Source: Prunella strophiata
Lineage: Eukaryota > Chordata > Aves > Passeriformes > Prunellidae
DNA: 64,000 bases
NCBI GenBank assembly: GCA_036583965.1
Contig: JAZBQD010000015.1
Coordinates: 71,154,330-71,218,329 of the forward strand
Direction: 5' to 3'
Shown: one piece after another, positions 24,896 to 37,215 of the stretch
Position numbering within the stretch: position 1 is the stretch's first letter
Layout of the letters: every line of letters starts with the position of its first letter
Made by a program: the position numbers and the translations under genes
The notes under the pieces: generated by a model
Database searches by the model: none
The model's input: the letters and a program-made list of their open reading frames with translations, nothing else
Told to the model about the DNA's origin: nothing

Positions 24896-25720
24896 GAATT
24901 TAAGGAATGTCCCAAGCAATTCAGAACAGTGGTTCATCAAGCCCAGTGTTGTCTCTGCAACAGAGCAGTAAGAGATGCTTTTTCTACAATCTATTCCATC
25001 CTCCAAACTCCATGAATTAGAAATGGTGGACAGGACTAACCTCCCCTGTGTACTATCCATCTATGGAGCTGCTGCTCATAAATTCAAGCAACTTTCTTGA
25101 ACCTGCTGATATTATCCATCTCCATTGTTTCCTCTACTAGCAAATGAGAAAAGTTGGCAACCTTCAGTGAAAAATACTTTCTTTTGAGTGCTTGAAATTT
25201 ATTTACTACTATTTTTGTCTAGTGTCCTTCAATTCCTGCAATTTGAAGTTGATGAACAACACTTCCAATAACTCTTATGTGTTGCCTTTGTGTTGGTGTA
25301 TTGTTTGGTGACCTCACACCTCAACCTTTGCTCCAAAGTGAAGAAACTTGGATCTTTGTAAGTCCCTCCTCAGTCTGTTTCATCCACTTTATCATTTTAG
25401 TTGCCCTTCCCTCTGTTCTTTCTGAAGTGGTACTTTATCTTCCTTTGGGTGAGGATGCCAAAATTGCACACAGTACTCAAGATGCAAGTGCATGACAATC
25501 TTACACAGCAGCAAAATAACACAGTCCATTCTATCTTTAAAATCCCTCTTGATCATGGTCAAGATTTTTATATTTTTAAAAACCTGGCTTTGGCCTCTGC
25601 TTCAAAATGAGCTAATGGATTTCAGAGAACTGTGAAAGCAGTCATGACAACTCCAAGTGCTCCTTCCTGAGCTGCAACTGCCAGTTATGAGTACATTAAA
25701 TATTATGTTCAGAGCGTCCC
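24896..25720 (-). mobile_element. Ancient CR1 LINE, reverse orientation
   Basis: Read on the + strand, this follows the reverse complement of the old amniote CR1 3' region. In order it shows CATCAAGCCCAGTGTTGTCTC, then TTTATCATTTTAGTTGCCC and GCACACAGTACTCAAGATGC. These are followed by AAAATGAGCTAATGG and TTCAGAGAACTG, then GACAACTCCAAG and a CTTCCTGAGC stretch. It is heavily diverged, so it is likely much older than the CR1 at 33.5 kb. Weak similarity may reach about 26030 (the ACACGTTAAACAG word), which I did not include. No reading frame survives. Confidence 0.75.
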
Positions 25721-26575
25721 AGTCTCATCAGTAAAGCTTTAGTAATAAACCCCTGCCTTTCCACATCTGCTCTGTCAATGAAATGTTGGACTGTGCAGAG
25801 TTATATACTGGCCTATTGTACATATAGTATACTGGCTATTTGAGCTTAGCTTCTATTTATAAACAGTCTTATACCCCAGCCCACTGGTCCTCACAGTCTA
25901 GGCAATCTTCTAACCTGGCTTCTTGAAGAAGCAAATCTCATTTAATTACTCTATAGTCTGCATGTGAGAATTTGCAATTCCATTCCCCAGTTACCTTTCA
26001 ACCTACTAGCCAATTTCAAACACGTTAAACAGAAGGATACAAATCTCCAATGCCATTATATCCTTAAGTTTCATGGAACTAGAAAACTGGAAAGAAAAAG
26101 AGGCCTCCACTAAAGGAAAAGCTAAAACATGCAGTGAGCCTTAGAAAAAAATCTGCAGAGAAAGAGGTTTTCAGGACCTCAACTTGCACAAGAAGTTTCA
26201 TTTGGTGTTTGTACTCCAGTAGACATCAGACAATGTAGCCATAAGACACAAATCCTTCAGAGACCAATCTTCATTAATTCTAGCACTCACAGAAGTACAT
26301 ATCAATTCACCTCGGGTAATGACTCACAGGAAGCCACTTAAATTGCTTCGTGGCAGGAGAGAAGCCTAGACCAGATGCAGCCTCAGCTGGAGTTGCCAAC
26401 AGCCCCTCTGCTCCAGTTTGAAGATGCTCTAAGATAAAATTTTCTAGTTAATAGTAGGACTTGTGCCCTACAGATCAGTACAGCAGAAGAAAACAAAGAA
26501 AAGCATAAAATAACTTCTATTTACTTCTCCAAAATCCATGCTTGTCAAACACAATTGCATCAATTTGCACAACAG
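25721..26575. other. Unique non-coding DNA, possible CR1 continuation
   Basis: No gene seen. The segment to about 26035 may be further decayed CR1 sequence belonging to the element on its left, but the similarity is too weak to call. Confidence 0.5.
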
Positions 26576-26750
26576 TCATGGGCAGTCACCTTTGGAAGAC
26601 TGGATTAAAAGTGAGAAGAAAGAGGGGCATTGTCCCATATTTCCCACTGAGCAGCCTTGCATTGGGACCATTGTCAGCAAACTGGTCAGAGCTCGTCTCC
26701 AGTAACAGCAAAACCCCGCCAGTGGATGAGGCAGCAGCCCTCAGCCCAAG
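26576..26750 (+). other. Weak exon candidate with consensus splice donor
   Basis: An open segment of 175 nt lies between an AACAG acceptor-like site (AG at 26574-26575) and a good donor, CCCAAG followed by GTGAGC (GT at 26751-26752). It has a couple of CpGs in an otherwise CpG-poor area. The peptide (about 58 residues) is basic near its start and serine/proline-rich near its end, and I recognise no family. The pyrimidine tract before the acceptor is poor. A chance arrangement is more likely than a real exon. Confidence 0.15.
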
Positions 26751-27131
26751 GTGAGCTTCAGGAGAGGCAGCATCCTCCCCTTCCCACTCTGTCCCAGCTC
26801 TCAGCAGGGATTGAAAGGTGTTAGAAAGATAAAAAACATGTCAGTAGAATTTCCTTGTTAAGATTTAGGGCTTGACATACTTCAGTGATCTCAGACCTAG
26901 GGGGAGAGTGACAAAGCCTGGGAAAAAGGATGTACCACTGACAGTGGACACACAGAAAGCAGAATTTGCAGGCCACAAGGTTGTCTGTCAGAACTCCCAA
27001 GACAATGAAGTAACTAACAAAGCCAACTCAGCAACTGTGCTGAAATCAGCTCTGTCTGAAGGAGCAGATTGCGGTAACCAACTCACAGACCACCAACCCA
27101 AGAAACCCAGCCACTCAAAAGAGAGACAATG

Positions 27132-27172
27132 AGCATACAGATTAACTACAGATTAACATACAGATTAGCATA
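27132..27172. repeat. Three-copy tandem repeat of ACAGATTAAC
   Basis: TACAGATTA occurs three times in 41 bp with small spacer changes. This is a short imperfect tandem array. Confidence 0.75.
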
Positions 27173-28247
27173 AGAAGCAAGGCAATCATTTAGCCAACAG
27201 AAGATCGAATTTTAATTAATAAGATAATTATATTCAGTGTTAAAGTCAAATACAGCTCTAAAATGAAGCCTGCTCATATGCATGTTTTGATAGCCTGGAC
27301 AACATGAACAACAAGTGTCATAACTTTTCCTTGAGAAGAGCAATTCTTTGCTATTGGTTGTAAGCATAAAAGGTTTGATGAAAACATGAAGATTTTTTGT
27401 CTTTTTTGGTTTTTTTTTTTAATTTTACTTTTTTTGATTGCTGTTGATATCTTTGTTTTCCTCCTCTGTCTGATCAAAACACATTGTTTCTAAGCATCTT
27501 ACACACCATAAAGTACAGTAATCTTCTGCAATCTCAGCCAAAATCAGAAATTTTTGTCAGCGAAGGAACTTGTTTTCCTGTAAAGTTACTACCAAAACAT
27601 CTAGTTGACTTAGACTTATATTTTCAAATTCTTATTATGCCCTTGATAATTTCAATAAGACTATTAAATTAGATCTTTATGTATGTAGGCAGCAGCCCCA
27701 TGTGAGGAGAGGTGACTGGCACCAGATGATGCAATGCAAGTGGGAAAAGAGAGAAGTTATAGAACTGTAACAGCTTTCCTCTTCTTTTGGCAAACCAATA
27801 ACTGGGATAATCTGTGTTAGTGATACTGTACTAACACTGCATCAACTGACTAACAGTGATCTGATATTTTTAAGCTAAATGATAATTAGGCATTTAACTT
27901 CCACCCTTAGGAAAATTAACTAGAATACCATAGAATCCATAATTATAATTTTCAGTACTACATAAATCTCTGATGGAGAACAACATGAACCTTGAGTGCA
28001 TATGTGCCCTATGATAGGAGAGTTGCTGCACATAACAGAACAAGTTACATTTTATAATCCAGATCTGCATCATGCCTTAGCAAGAATCTTTTGTGTTCAA
28101 AAACACAGAAAAGGAAGGAACTGCTATTATAGCTTCAGAAAAAAGCAGCTCAGAATGCATAGCCTGTCCCAAAAAAAGAGAGAGTGATTGATTGGTTATT
28201 TTTAAAACAGACAGTTTTCTTGGAAAAGTTCAGGCAGGTAATCACCA

Positions 28248-28300
28248 AAAAAAAACAAAAAAAAAAAAAAACCACCAAAAAAAACCACAAACCCACCACT
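28248..28300. repeat. A-rich low-complexity run with CC interruptions
   Basis: Poly(A) broken by single C or CC, similar in texture to the tract at 7.3 kb. Overlapping open frames on both strands are compositional. Confidence 0.8.
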
Positions 28301-31300
28301 ATATAATTAACAGAGCAACAGTATTCCATCATGGGGGCAATAGTCTAGGTAGCAGCAGGAATGGGAAGAGAAAGGCACCTGGAAAGTGAAAGGCTAAGAT
28401 TAAATTAGATTTATACAACAGCAGCCTAAATCAACTCAGGGTGTCATTGACTTGTAGAGAGTCTGAAACAGCAGAGGCAGAAAAGATAAATATGGCTCCT
28501 GTCAGCTTTAATGGTCTGTTAACAATATGGAGTTTGTGAATTTGGCCTCTTTATTGCTGATGATTTTAGCAGTAGCATTCTAGCAGTGAGCTCACTACAC
28601 AGTCTAAAGTTAACTCCCTCTAACACTTCTCTGAGAGCAAAGATCCAACAGAAACACAAGCAGCTGCCAATGTCTTCAGCTACCCTTCACCTAATATTTT
28701 TTATGGTGCAGTCAAAAGTTTCAAGACATAGTGGAATCACACAAAAAGTAAAACTGAATTCCCCAGCAGACATGCTGATTGTTTTTTGCTAAAGACTATG
28801 ATGCAAACATACAAAGCTGTTGTAGAAATCTGTCAGAGTTGAAGAGCCCAAGGATATTTGCTGTACAGCACACCCGGTGCCCTCAGTAGAGAGGAATTAA
28901 CCAAAGCTGAGAATAATGCTGTGATCCACACAGTTGGTAAATCCCTAATCATAAAGGATGCACAGCAAGACATTGTGAATCAATGAGGCAGCACAGGAAA
29001 ACATTTGCAGTTGGATTTTATAGATGCACTTTGTCTCTTTTTCCCTTAAACAGCAAGGCAATCATTCTGCACCCAGAATTTAAAATTAGACTTTAGCAAT
29101 ATTTTACTAGTAATTAGTGCTAGTGGAAATGTGTGACTTTTTTACTACTATTCAAAACAGCTTTCCTTTTAATAATCTCCAGATTTTTACATTCTTCACC
29201 TTTTCAAATTGCTAATATTGTGTTAGGAGGAGCCAGGCTAAAGTGGATTTTTACTGATAGAAATTGCACAAATCTAAAGTCCTGAAAATGCAATCCTTAC
29301 TCATACATTTGAATGTTCATTAAAAAGCAACACTTATTAAAATTTATCATGGTCCTTGGGTGAATTTACCAAACACAGAAGAGTGGCTCAGGGACACAGA
29401 GGGTATGTTACACAGAAAAGAGATTACAAAAAGCTATCAGTATACTTAGGAATAACCCTGCTACTGAAAAAAAAAAACTTTCCCTGCGGTCACATCAACT
29501 TAACTCTGCCTTGGAAACACCGGAGGATAAGAAACACTCAAGAAATAACATAGGCAGGGTATTGCAGGCTCCTGACCCCACACTACACTTGCTACAGGCT
29601 TACATGGGATACAATAATGGAATGTAAGTTATTTTGAAGTAAAAACCATAAGAATTGGAGGAAACCAGAAAATCTGGTCTTGTTCCCCTGATACCTGGCA
29701 AGATCCCACAGCTGGATGTCAGCTCAAAAGGTTGTTGTCTTGTGAGCCTATTCCAGAATTGTAAATTAACATGAATTCAAACCATGGATCTAAACATAGG
29801 TTAATATCTTTGCTCTCTAAAGGTAAACTGAAAATAGTATAGCTCTTCTTGGCTTAGAACAAGTTAAAAGGCAATATAAATGTAAGATTTTTCTTATTTT
29901 GTTTTAGGCAAGATTCTCATGGGGAAGAGTGGGAAATAGCATTTCTGATGCTTGTGACTTTTGTGTGTTTTTATATCATTTCTCAAAGCTCTCTCCATTT
30001 CAGCCTGATCTACCTTTATTTTTCCATTTCCTAAAAGATCATCAGAAACTGGCTTTATTCTGTTACAGAAAGTGTCTTTGAAAAGAGACAAGCTGCAAGT
30101 GACAAATCAAGGAAGGAAAAAAAAAGCAGAAAGTTTTTGCAGAAAGAAAATATTTCCTGACAACAGGGGCAACCTGATGAGGACACTTCTGTGAGATCAT
30201 GAAGAGATATCTTTCTGTCTAGTTACATAAAATAGCATTACAGTAAGTTACAACAATTGTAAGAACAGCAACTGTATTAGAGTTAAAAATAAGAGCATGA
30301 TTGATTGTGATTCCCCAGCCACAGCAGACAGAAAAGAATAAAATCATTTAAACTGTTAAGGTTTCCACATGTTCTTTCTGCTTTTGTGAAATTCCAGAAA
30401 AATTCTTCTTAACAAAATATAGGCTTTTGGCAACTATGCCTCAAGCAGTATCTTCCCCCAATGGCCTCTGTGGCAGTAGTTCTTAGGCTTGAGGCTTAAG
30501 TTTTAGTAAGAATAATCAAGGGGACCTTTATCAATTTCTAGTTTAAATGTAGGTATTTAAAAAAAAAAAATCTTGTATTATAAGAAAAGCTGATCAATAC
30601 TTACCCTTAACATTCTCACGCACTGCAGTACCAGTTGAATTTACTATTCTGCCCTAGTTGATAAAGTCAAAAGCACTATTTTCTTTGCCTTCCCTTGCTA
30701 TATGGATTGTTATGAATACACTCAGCTCATAACTGCTGTTTGAAATGCTCTCTACCTACCTATTTACCTATGGCTGTGCATTGGTTACACACACAGCAAC
30801 ACATTTTGCAAAATCTTCATGTTAGGAGCACAGTCAAGAGGGATAATTGGTAAATGCACTTTCCTGCCTTGAGAAACAAATAACCTTCACCCAGCTACCT
30901 TTCTTCTACACAGGAGTATTTTGCTTCAGAGCTCCTCAAGTGTATCTTTTTGTTTGCCATCCTGACAGCCAAGCTGACTAATGAATGCCTTCATGCCAAT
31001 AACCAATAGAGACACAGCAAGCTCTCCTTAATCTGCAAGACTGTCACAACACATATTAAATCTTTTCCTAATGAATCCTAACAGTGTACTTTTTAATTTT
31101 GTTAGACCTTACATGCTGTGACATAAAAATTGTGCTTCCCCAAAACACTACTTGCTTTCTAATTCTGCAGATAAATGAACAAACCACAAGGCCAAACTGG
31201 AGTCAAATGGAAAAAATAAACCAACCAAACCAATAATAAAATGTCCCAACAGGAAATCACCACACATAAACACTGCATGCATATGTAAATAGTTATTTTC

Positions 31301-31619
31301 CACACATTTTGAGACTTGCTTTTCTTAAGTCTCAACTAGTGGTTCAACCATTTACTCAAAGCCTGACAAGAGCACAATAGCTTTACTCTCTCAGAACAGA
31401 GCACCTGAGGAGGAAAGAGCATCTTTCAGAGCCTGCTTAATTTGGATGCTCACCTCAAGGAGCCACAACAGGACCATAAAGGAAAGGTGCTCTGTAACAA
31501 ACTTGTTTAAAACAATTCTGCATTTTTCAATATGAGGTAGGAAAAGGAAGTTTTTTGGTGGTGGGGGGTGGGTAAATATTTTCATGCTTATCCACCAAGT
31601 TTACCAGCAAGTAAGAGAA

Positions 31620-31620
<1 letters not shown>

Positions 31621-31664
<44 letters not shown>
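31621..31664. repeat. Poly(A) run, 44 nt
   Basis: Forty-four uninterrupted A bases followed by a purine stretch (GAAGGAGGAAAGAGG). The sequence to the left does not resemble a known gene or SINE, so I cannot say whether it is a retrocopy tail or a simple repeat. Its exact length should be treated as uncertain. Confidence 0.9.
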
Positions 31665-31666
<2 letters not shown>

Positions 31667-33462
31667 AGGAGGAAAGAGGTATCTACATCCAACTAAAAGT
31701 TACAGACCTATCTTATTCTATGAAAGAAACAGAGAATGATGGGAATTGTTTTATAGTTTTTTGGAGAAAATGTAATGCAATATCTTATCAGCATATACAG
31801 TACTGCGTATTTCTAGTAGAAGTGATATGTTTCTAATAATGTACTTTCAGTTTTGCTAACTGGTCAAATTACATTAAAGTACAACACAGATGGGCAATAT
31901 TATTTTAACTCTACCTAAACACAGCTGTAAAGACTTTTTTCCAGCCAAGGTACTTCGATATCTACAATAAATTTATTCATGCAGACCTTTTCAGAGTATC
32001 CTGTAATAAAGAATGGTTTCCAGCCTTTTTTAACCCATGCCACCTGTGCTTCGAACCATCCACTACATCTTATGAATTAATCACTATTCATACAAAGTTC
32101 CAGTTATGGTTCCCAACTTTAAGAAATGGGGAAGTCAGTATAGACGTTTTGGATTTAGCTTTTGTTGGCAGAAGTTCTTGAAGAAAAATAGAACTACTTC
32201 GCAAGATTAGGAGGTTTAGTCATTTTTAGCCATTTCCTGGAGCCTATTTGTCTCACTGTGAGGAGAATTAGACCATTTAAATATTAGATTCACAGGTACA
32301 AGTGAGAAAGAAAATAATGGTAGTTTGATTTATGAAGCAGGAGGAACAGACATCTTTGTCATTATAAGGGAGTATTGTTGAAAATAAGTCAATTTAAAAT
32401 CTTTCTACAGAGACTACAAAAGCGATCTCCAGTAAATATCAGTTATGTGTGGTTAACGTGAGTCCCCATGAATAGACTGGGCATTTAGTTGAGTTCATAT
32501 CTTGAAATAAACTGCAAACCACTTTGCTGCTCTAAATGCTTTCAGAAGCTACCAAAATCACCAGCTTCCCAAAAGAACTGTTTGAAACATGACTTACATT
32601 TTCTTCCTCCTGGCTTCATATTTTACCTTCTCTCCCTGCCTGTTGCACAGATTCCCATTCAGCTGAGCATCCATTTTCCCAAGGATTTTCTCCTGGCAGC
32701 AGTTTGGCAGCTTCAGTTTGACTGTTTCAGCAGAACATGAAAGCAAATGGATGCTCAGGCTCCACTGGGTCCAGAGGGAGAGTAGTGGGGCATCTACTTA
32801 GCCACCACAGACACTCATTGATGCTTTTCCAGTTCAACCTAGGATTTGGCTTACATTTCTCATGAAAGGTCCAAGATGCTGCCTTGTGCAAAATAGCCAA
32901 GGGGAGGGCTGCTTTTGAAGAAACATAAAATAAGTAGCTGGTCCAGCTGCACTCAGGCTGAGTGTGATAGGAAGTCCTGGCCACCAACACAGCATGCTTC
33001 AAATTTCTCCCTCTCCAGTGGAGGGCTGCAAATACAAGTTTCTTGATGCACCCTTTCTAGAGCTACCGTAGTTAGGGGGTTTATCTTTTTGCTGGGCTAT
33101 AAAAAATAGCCATCTGGGAACCATCTAATTTTTCTGACTACACTTGTCAGTAGAAGTGAAAAGGACCTGCTGAAGAAAGATTTCTGACTCATGAAAGTAA
33201 ATCTCGGGTACACCTGTGAAAGTGGTAGCTCAGGAACCTTAGAAAGCATCTGGAAAACAAATCTTATAAAACAGAAGTGAAAACTGTGTATGGTGTTGAT
33301 TCTAGCAACTTGACACTTGAAAGGGGAAAACTATTCATAAGGCCCTAAAGATAAACATTCGTGCAAGTAACCAGAATGTATAAATGAAACAGGAAAACTG
33401 ATTACACAAGTAGCATTGACTCTTCAAAATATCCTTAGGAGCATTTTCAGGTCATCAGGTAT
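31665..33462. other. Unique non-coding DNA
   Basis: No gene or repeat recognised. Open frames at 32489-32740 and 32727-33002 have no known motif. Confidence 0.55.
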
Positions 33463-33845
33463 AATCATAAAAGTCACAGAATCAAAAGTCATAAAATGGT
33501 CTGGGGGTTGGAAGGGGCCATAAAGATCATCCAGTTCCAAGCCCCTGCCATGGGCAGGGACACCCTCACTATGAGGTTCATCAGAAGCTCCAATCCAACC
33601 TGACCTTGAACACTGTCAGGAACAGGGCAGCCACAGCTTCTTTGGGTAACTTGTGCCAGCACCTCACCACCCTTACAGTAAAGAATTTCATCCCAATATC
33701 TAATTCAGTTTGAAGCCATTCCCTCTTGTTCTATCACTACATATCTTTGTAAAAATCTCTCTCCAGCTTTCCATGTAGGTCCTCTTTAGGTATTGGAAGG
33801 TGCTAAAAGGTGACCCAGGGACTTTCCCTTCTCCAGGATGCACTC
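33463..33845 (-). mobile_element. CR1 LINE 3' end, best-preserved copy in the window
   Basis: On the + strand it starts with the reverse complement of the CR1 octamer tail (CATAAAAGTCACAGAATCA). It then reads GGTTGGAAGGGGCCATAAAG, CCTGCCATGGGCAGGGACAC, TGACCTTGAACACTGTCAGG and GCAGCCACAGCTTCTTTGGG. Next come CTTGTGCCAGCACCTCACCA, CAGTAAAGAATTTCATCCC and CCCTCTTGTTCTATCACTAC. It ends at TTCCCTTCTCCAGGATG. This is the classic avian CR1 3' end in reverse orientation, truncated at its 5' end. It aligns with few gaps, so it is among the younger CR1 copies here. Confidence 0.95.
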
Positions 33846-36800
33846 TGCTTTGTGCTGATGCCATATCATATAAATATGTAATATCAAGCTCCATTTGAAA
33901 AAACATTTTATTTAATTAATTGAACAGACACGTGGAAAGGGTTGGGTGATACTTGATGAGTTTTTTGTTTCCTGGTGGTTTTTTGGTTGTTGAGGGAGTG
34001 GGGTTTATTAGTAGAGTGATTTAGAAGTGACTCATGAATTGGGGTTCTGACAAATGAACTTTGACAAATCAAAGCAGTTTTAATCTATCACCATTCCTAA
34101 CTCCTCATGTCATTTTTCTACAGAGATTAGCACACTATAAGATGGAAATACATGACTCAATTATTCCAGTTCACAGTGCAGAATATCAGCTTAAAGCACT
34201 TAATGAAGGTGTGGTTTGTGCTAAGACATCAGACCATGAACTGAACCTAAAAAATGATGTGCACACACATTTCACCATGTCTGAAGAGGTGATGGAAAGT
34301 TATGGGCATGGCAAACTAGATGCAGCAGCATCTTTATCCACTCAGCAAAGGAGAGCAGGACCCCTCAGCCTGATGGGAACACTTCTGAGATGAGCTGGCA
34401 ACTACTGGCATTGTCCTGTTTCCTAACTGACCATATCTTCTGCTCATCCCTTTATTTCAGCTGGCTCACTGGACAGGTTTTATCTCCTGCAAAAGGCTAA
34501 GCACAAGTCAGATCTCCCAAGGCTTTCATAGGTTGATATCAGATCATTAAAAATATATCTATAAATTAGTCATTGTAAGTAGTTCAGAAATAGATTTTTC
34601 TGAGATGAAAACCAGAAAATGACTTACTGCTTAAATTTCTATATCCTGTTTCCTACTGTCACATTTAGAGTGCCTCCATTTTTCATAATTTCTTAGTGCA
34701 TGTTATGGCTGAAGGAAGAATATTTCAAGTCTAATCTAACACTTTGTGATTAATTTCTCCCCAATTTCCTGTAAATGTCCCCAGCAAAACTGTAAAGAAA
34801 ATCAGTAGTTAACAAAGATATGTTCTGCTTGCTTTCAAATTCAGTCTCTAAATAGAGAACTCTGTTTAAAAAAATTTCTGAGAGAAAAATCTAGAAAAGA
34901 AATTAATTTGATTTGTATCTTTCACATCTATACTTATACATGGAATTATATTTAAAAGCAGAGATACTGAAATGTGTTAACTTCATTGGAAATCAGAACT
35001 TATTTTCACCTGAAAATATCCATTGAGCTAAAAAAGAATGAGTTGGAAAACTCAAATTAAAATGTAAAAGGTGTGAGCAAGCTCCATAGCAGTTCATTCT
35101 TCCTCAATATAACTCGTTGGATATAGATAAAAAGCAGTTTTAACCAATTTTCTGTAAGAGGAAGAAAAGTAAATTTAAAACTTCATATGACTAGAATTTG
35201 TTTAGTGTTCAAATAATGAATGTCATTCTGCTGTCAGTCCTGCTCAATCCTAGCTAATCCCCTTCATTTTTATTAATTCCTCTATGATGCTGAATTGTCA
35301 AAATCTCAAAGTAGTATCCTAAATGACTGCTACTCATGCATTCAATAAAATAACAGTTCACTTATAATGCACAAAATCTTAGTTAATAATGCTGATAGCA
35401 TAAAAAAATCACTGATAACATGTACTATGTAGGTTTATATAAGCTATGCAAAATTCATTGAATTTACCAGGCAAAACCTAGGCAAAGATTTTTCCCTATT
35501 CTCCCAAGAAACAGTAGACATGGAAACCACAACTTTAAGATAAACTACTCTGCATTAATGCAGATATAAAGAAAAGTGAAAAAAAAAAAAAAAAGTAGTG
35601 ATGAAATTGGTAGACCATATATTTGAGGTAAAACACATTTTGTGTTTGGAATCAAAGTAGAATTCAGCATGCCTTGTAGTTCCCTTCTTTCTCTGTATCT
35701 CTCACAGCATCAACACTCAGCCAGAGAAGGCAGTACTGGAAGGGGTGAAAGTCTTTAGAGCTGGTTTAGTTGTACCAGTGTCTCTCAGCTGCAGAGTATC
35801 TTTCCAGTCCTAGCCTCTTTGTCTCCCTTTTCACTTCTCTTGCACACACAATTCTGTGCCCAGTGCTGCTGAAAGCTGAAAGGTCTGCATCTGTTTCCAG
35901 ATCAAAACCTGTTTGTCATTAAATTATAGCTTTAAACAAAAAAAAGGCAAAAAGACACTAAAAAGGGGGAGCGAGTGATAGCTGGGAACATCCACATTTT
36001 CCTCTGCCTTCCTGTCCCTAGTGTCACCAGAAAATAATAGCTTCCCTGAAGTGTATTTACAAGTCCTGAAAAGGAAGAGTAGTGAAGTTCAAGGAGACAT
36101 CTGGAAAGAAGTCAAATATTAACCGCTAAGAGGAATAAAGCATCTTTTTTCCATGCACTGAACAAAAGCATAGCTAGTACTTAAAACACAGTAATAAAAA
36201 CTCATCTCAGGTGCTCATGAAGGGAAGAAGCTGGTTTTGCACCCAGCTTACTCACTTGGATCAAAGAACCTTCCTGTTTCTAGCTCAGACTTTTCCTAAG
36301 CCCTTCCCTGGGAGTCTGCTAGCACAGACCAATAGATTGGTCCACAGACCTTCACATTTCTCAAGAAGATGAGTTTCAGATCTAGCCAACCTAGCTCAGC
36401 TTGTGATGTCCTTGTGTGTCCCATTCCCTTTCATTCTCAATCTCCTTCAATTAAGGTTAAGAATTTTAGGAAAACACACAAGTGTAGGTGATGGACTGCT
36501 TCCCACAGCTCCCAATCCTATCAATCCTGTCATTTTTCATCTGTAAATCAGATCAGAAGTGTACTTCTCCCACAAGAGGAGCACAGCCAGAGGAAAGGGA
36601 ATGCACACAGACTGCACAGAGGAGCACCCAGCAGGAATGATCTGCCATCAGGTGAGGCATATTTTGCTTTTGCACCCTAAACTTGCAGATATCTGTCCAG
36701 ACATCTGTCCCTTTCCACAGCTGTCCTCTACTCATCCTTTAGGTTAAAAGTTTAGCACTTCAATTTTCACTGATCCCCTCATTATGCATTACTCACAGTA

Positions 36801-37215
36801 GTTTTAATCTGTGGGTATTGTTCAGACTAGGTTTATTTTTCTCTTCCGGTATTTCACTATTTGTGTATGTGTCATCTAATGTAAGGGTTGTGGTGGTAAT
36901 TGCTACCCTTCTGTGGAAATGCTCAGTAATCACTGAGTAAGCCTTCCATAACGTCCAGAAAGCAGCTTGGACTGGGCTCCAAGCAGCCTTAGTTTACATA
37001 TCCAAGTGTATTTTTTGTAAAGCTAAACTAAACGTGTGTTTATCAGAGAAGTCATACACTCAAAACTGCAATGGCCTCTTTTCCACATGGAGGTTGTCTG
37101 TAGAAGGAAGCTGGAATTTACTACCAGGACAGTCAGCTATTGTCAAGCAGAAGCCCTTGTGCCCAGAAACACACAATAATCCCATTCCCAAATGTAAATC
37201 AGCCTTGGGCAAGAT
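33846..37215. other. Unique non-coding DNA
   Basis: Apart from one exon-like segment near 34.1 kb and an A run near 35580-35594, I see nothing. The sequence is AT-rich, with CpGs nearly absent. Confidence 0.55.
34124..34393 (+). other. Weak terminal-exon candidate behind a good splice acceptor
   Basis: A strong acceptor-like sequence (pyrimidine-rich, ending TTTTTCTACAG at 34123) leads into a frame open to a stop at 34391-34393, about 89 codons. The encoded peptide is hydrophilic and rich in His, Glu and Ser, and I recognise no family. An internal donor-like site (GAAG followed by GTGTGG, GT at 34209-34210) would instead give an 85-nt exon. An ATTAAA hexamer lies near 34546. It could be an exon of an unknown transcript or pure chance. 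Confidence 0.18.

Larger units (their letters stand above)
26751..31620. other. Unique non-coding DNA
   Basis: Contains an 86-codon hydrophilic frame (26872-27132) that I do not recognise, a small tandem repeat at 27132-27172, and A-rich patches near 27400-27440 and 28250-28290. No RNA gene or transposon identified. Confidence 0.55.

Noticed and set aside
31621..31664. Poly(A) as the tail of a processed pseudogene
   Set aside because: No recognisable transcript body, AATAAA signal or target duplication was found beside it.
33700..33906. Reverse-strand frame as a gene
   Set aside because: It overlaps the CR1 3' end in its untranslated portion.
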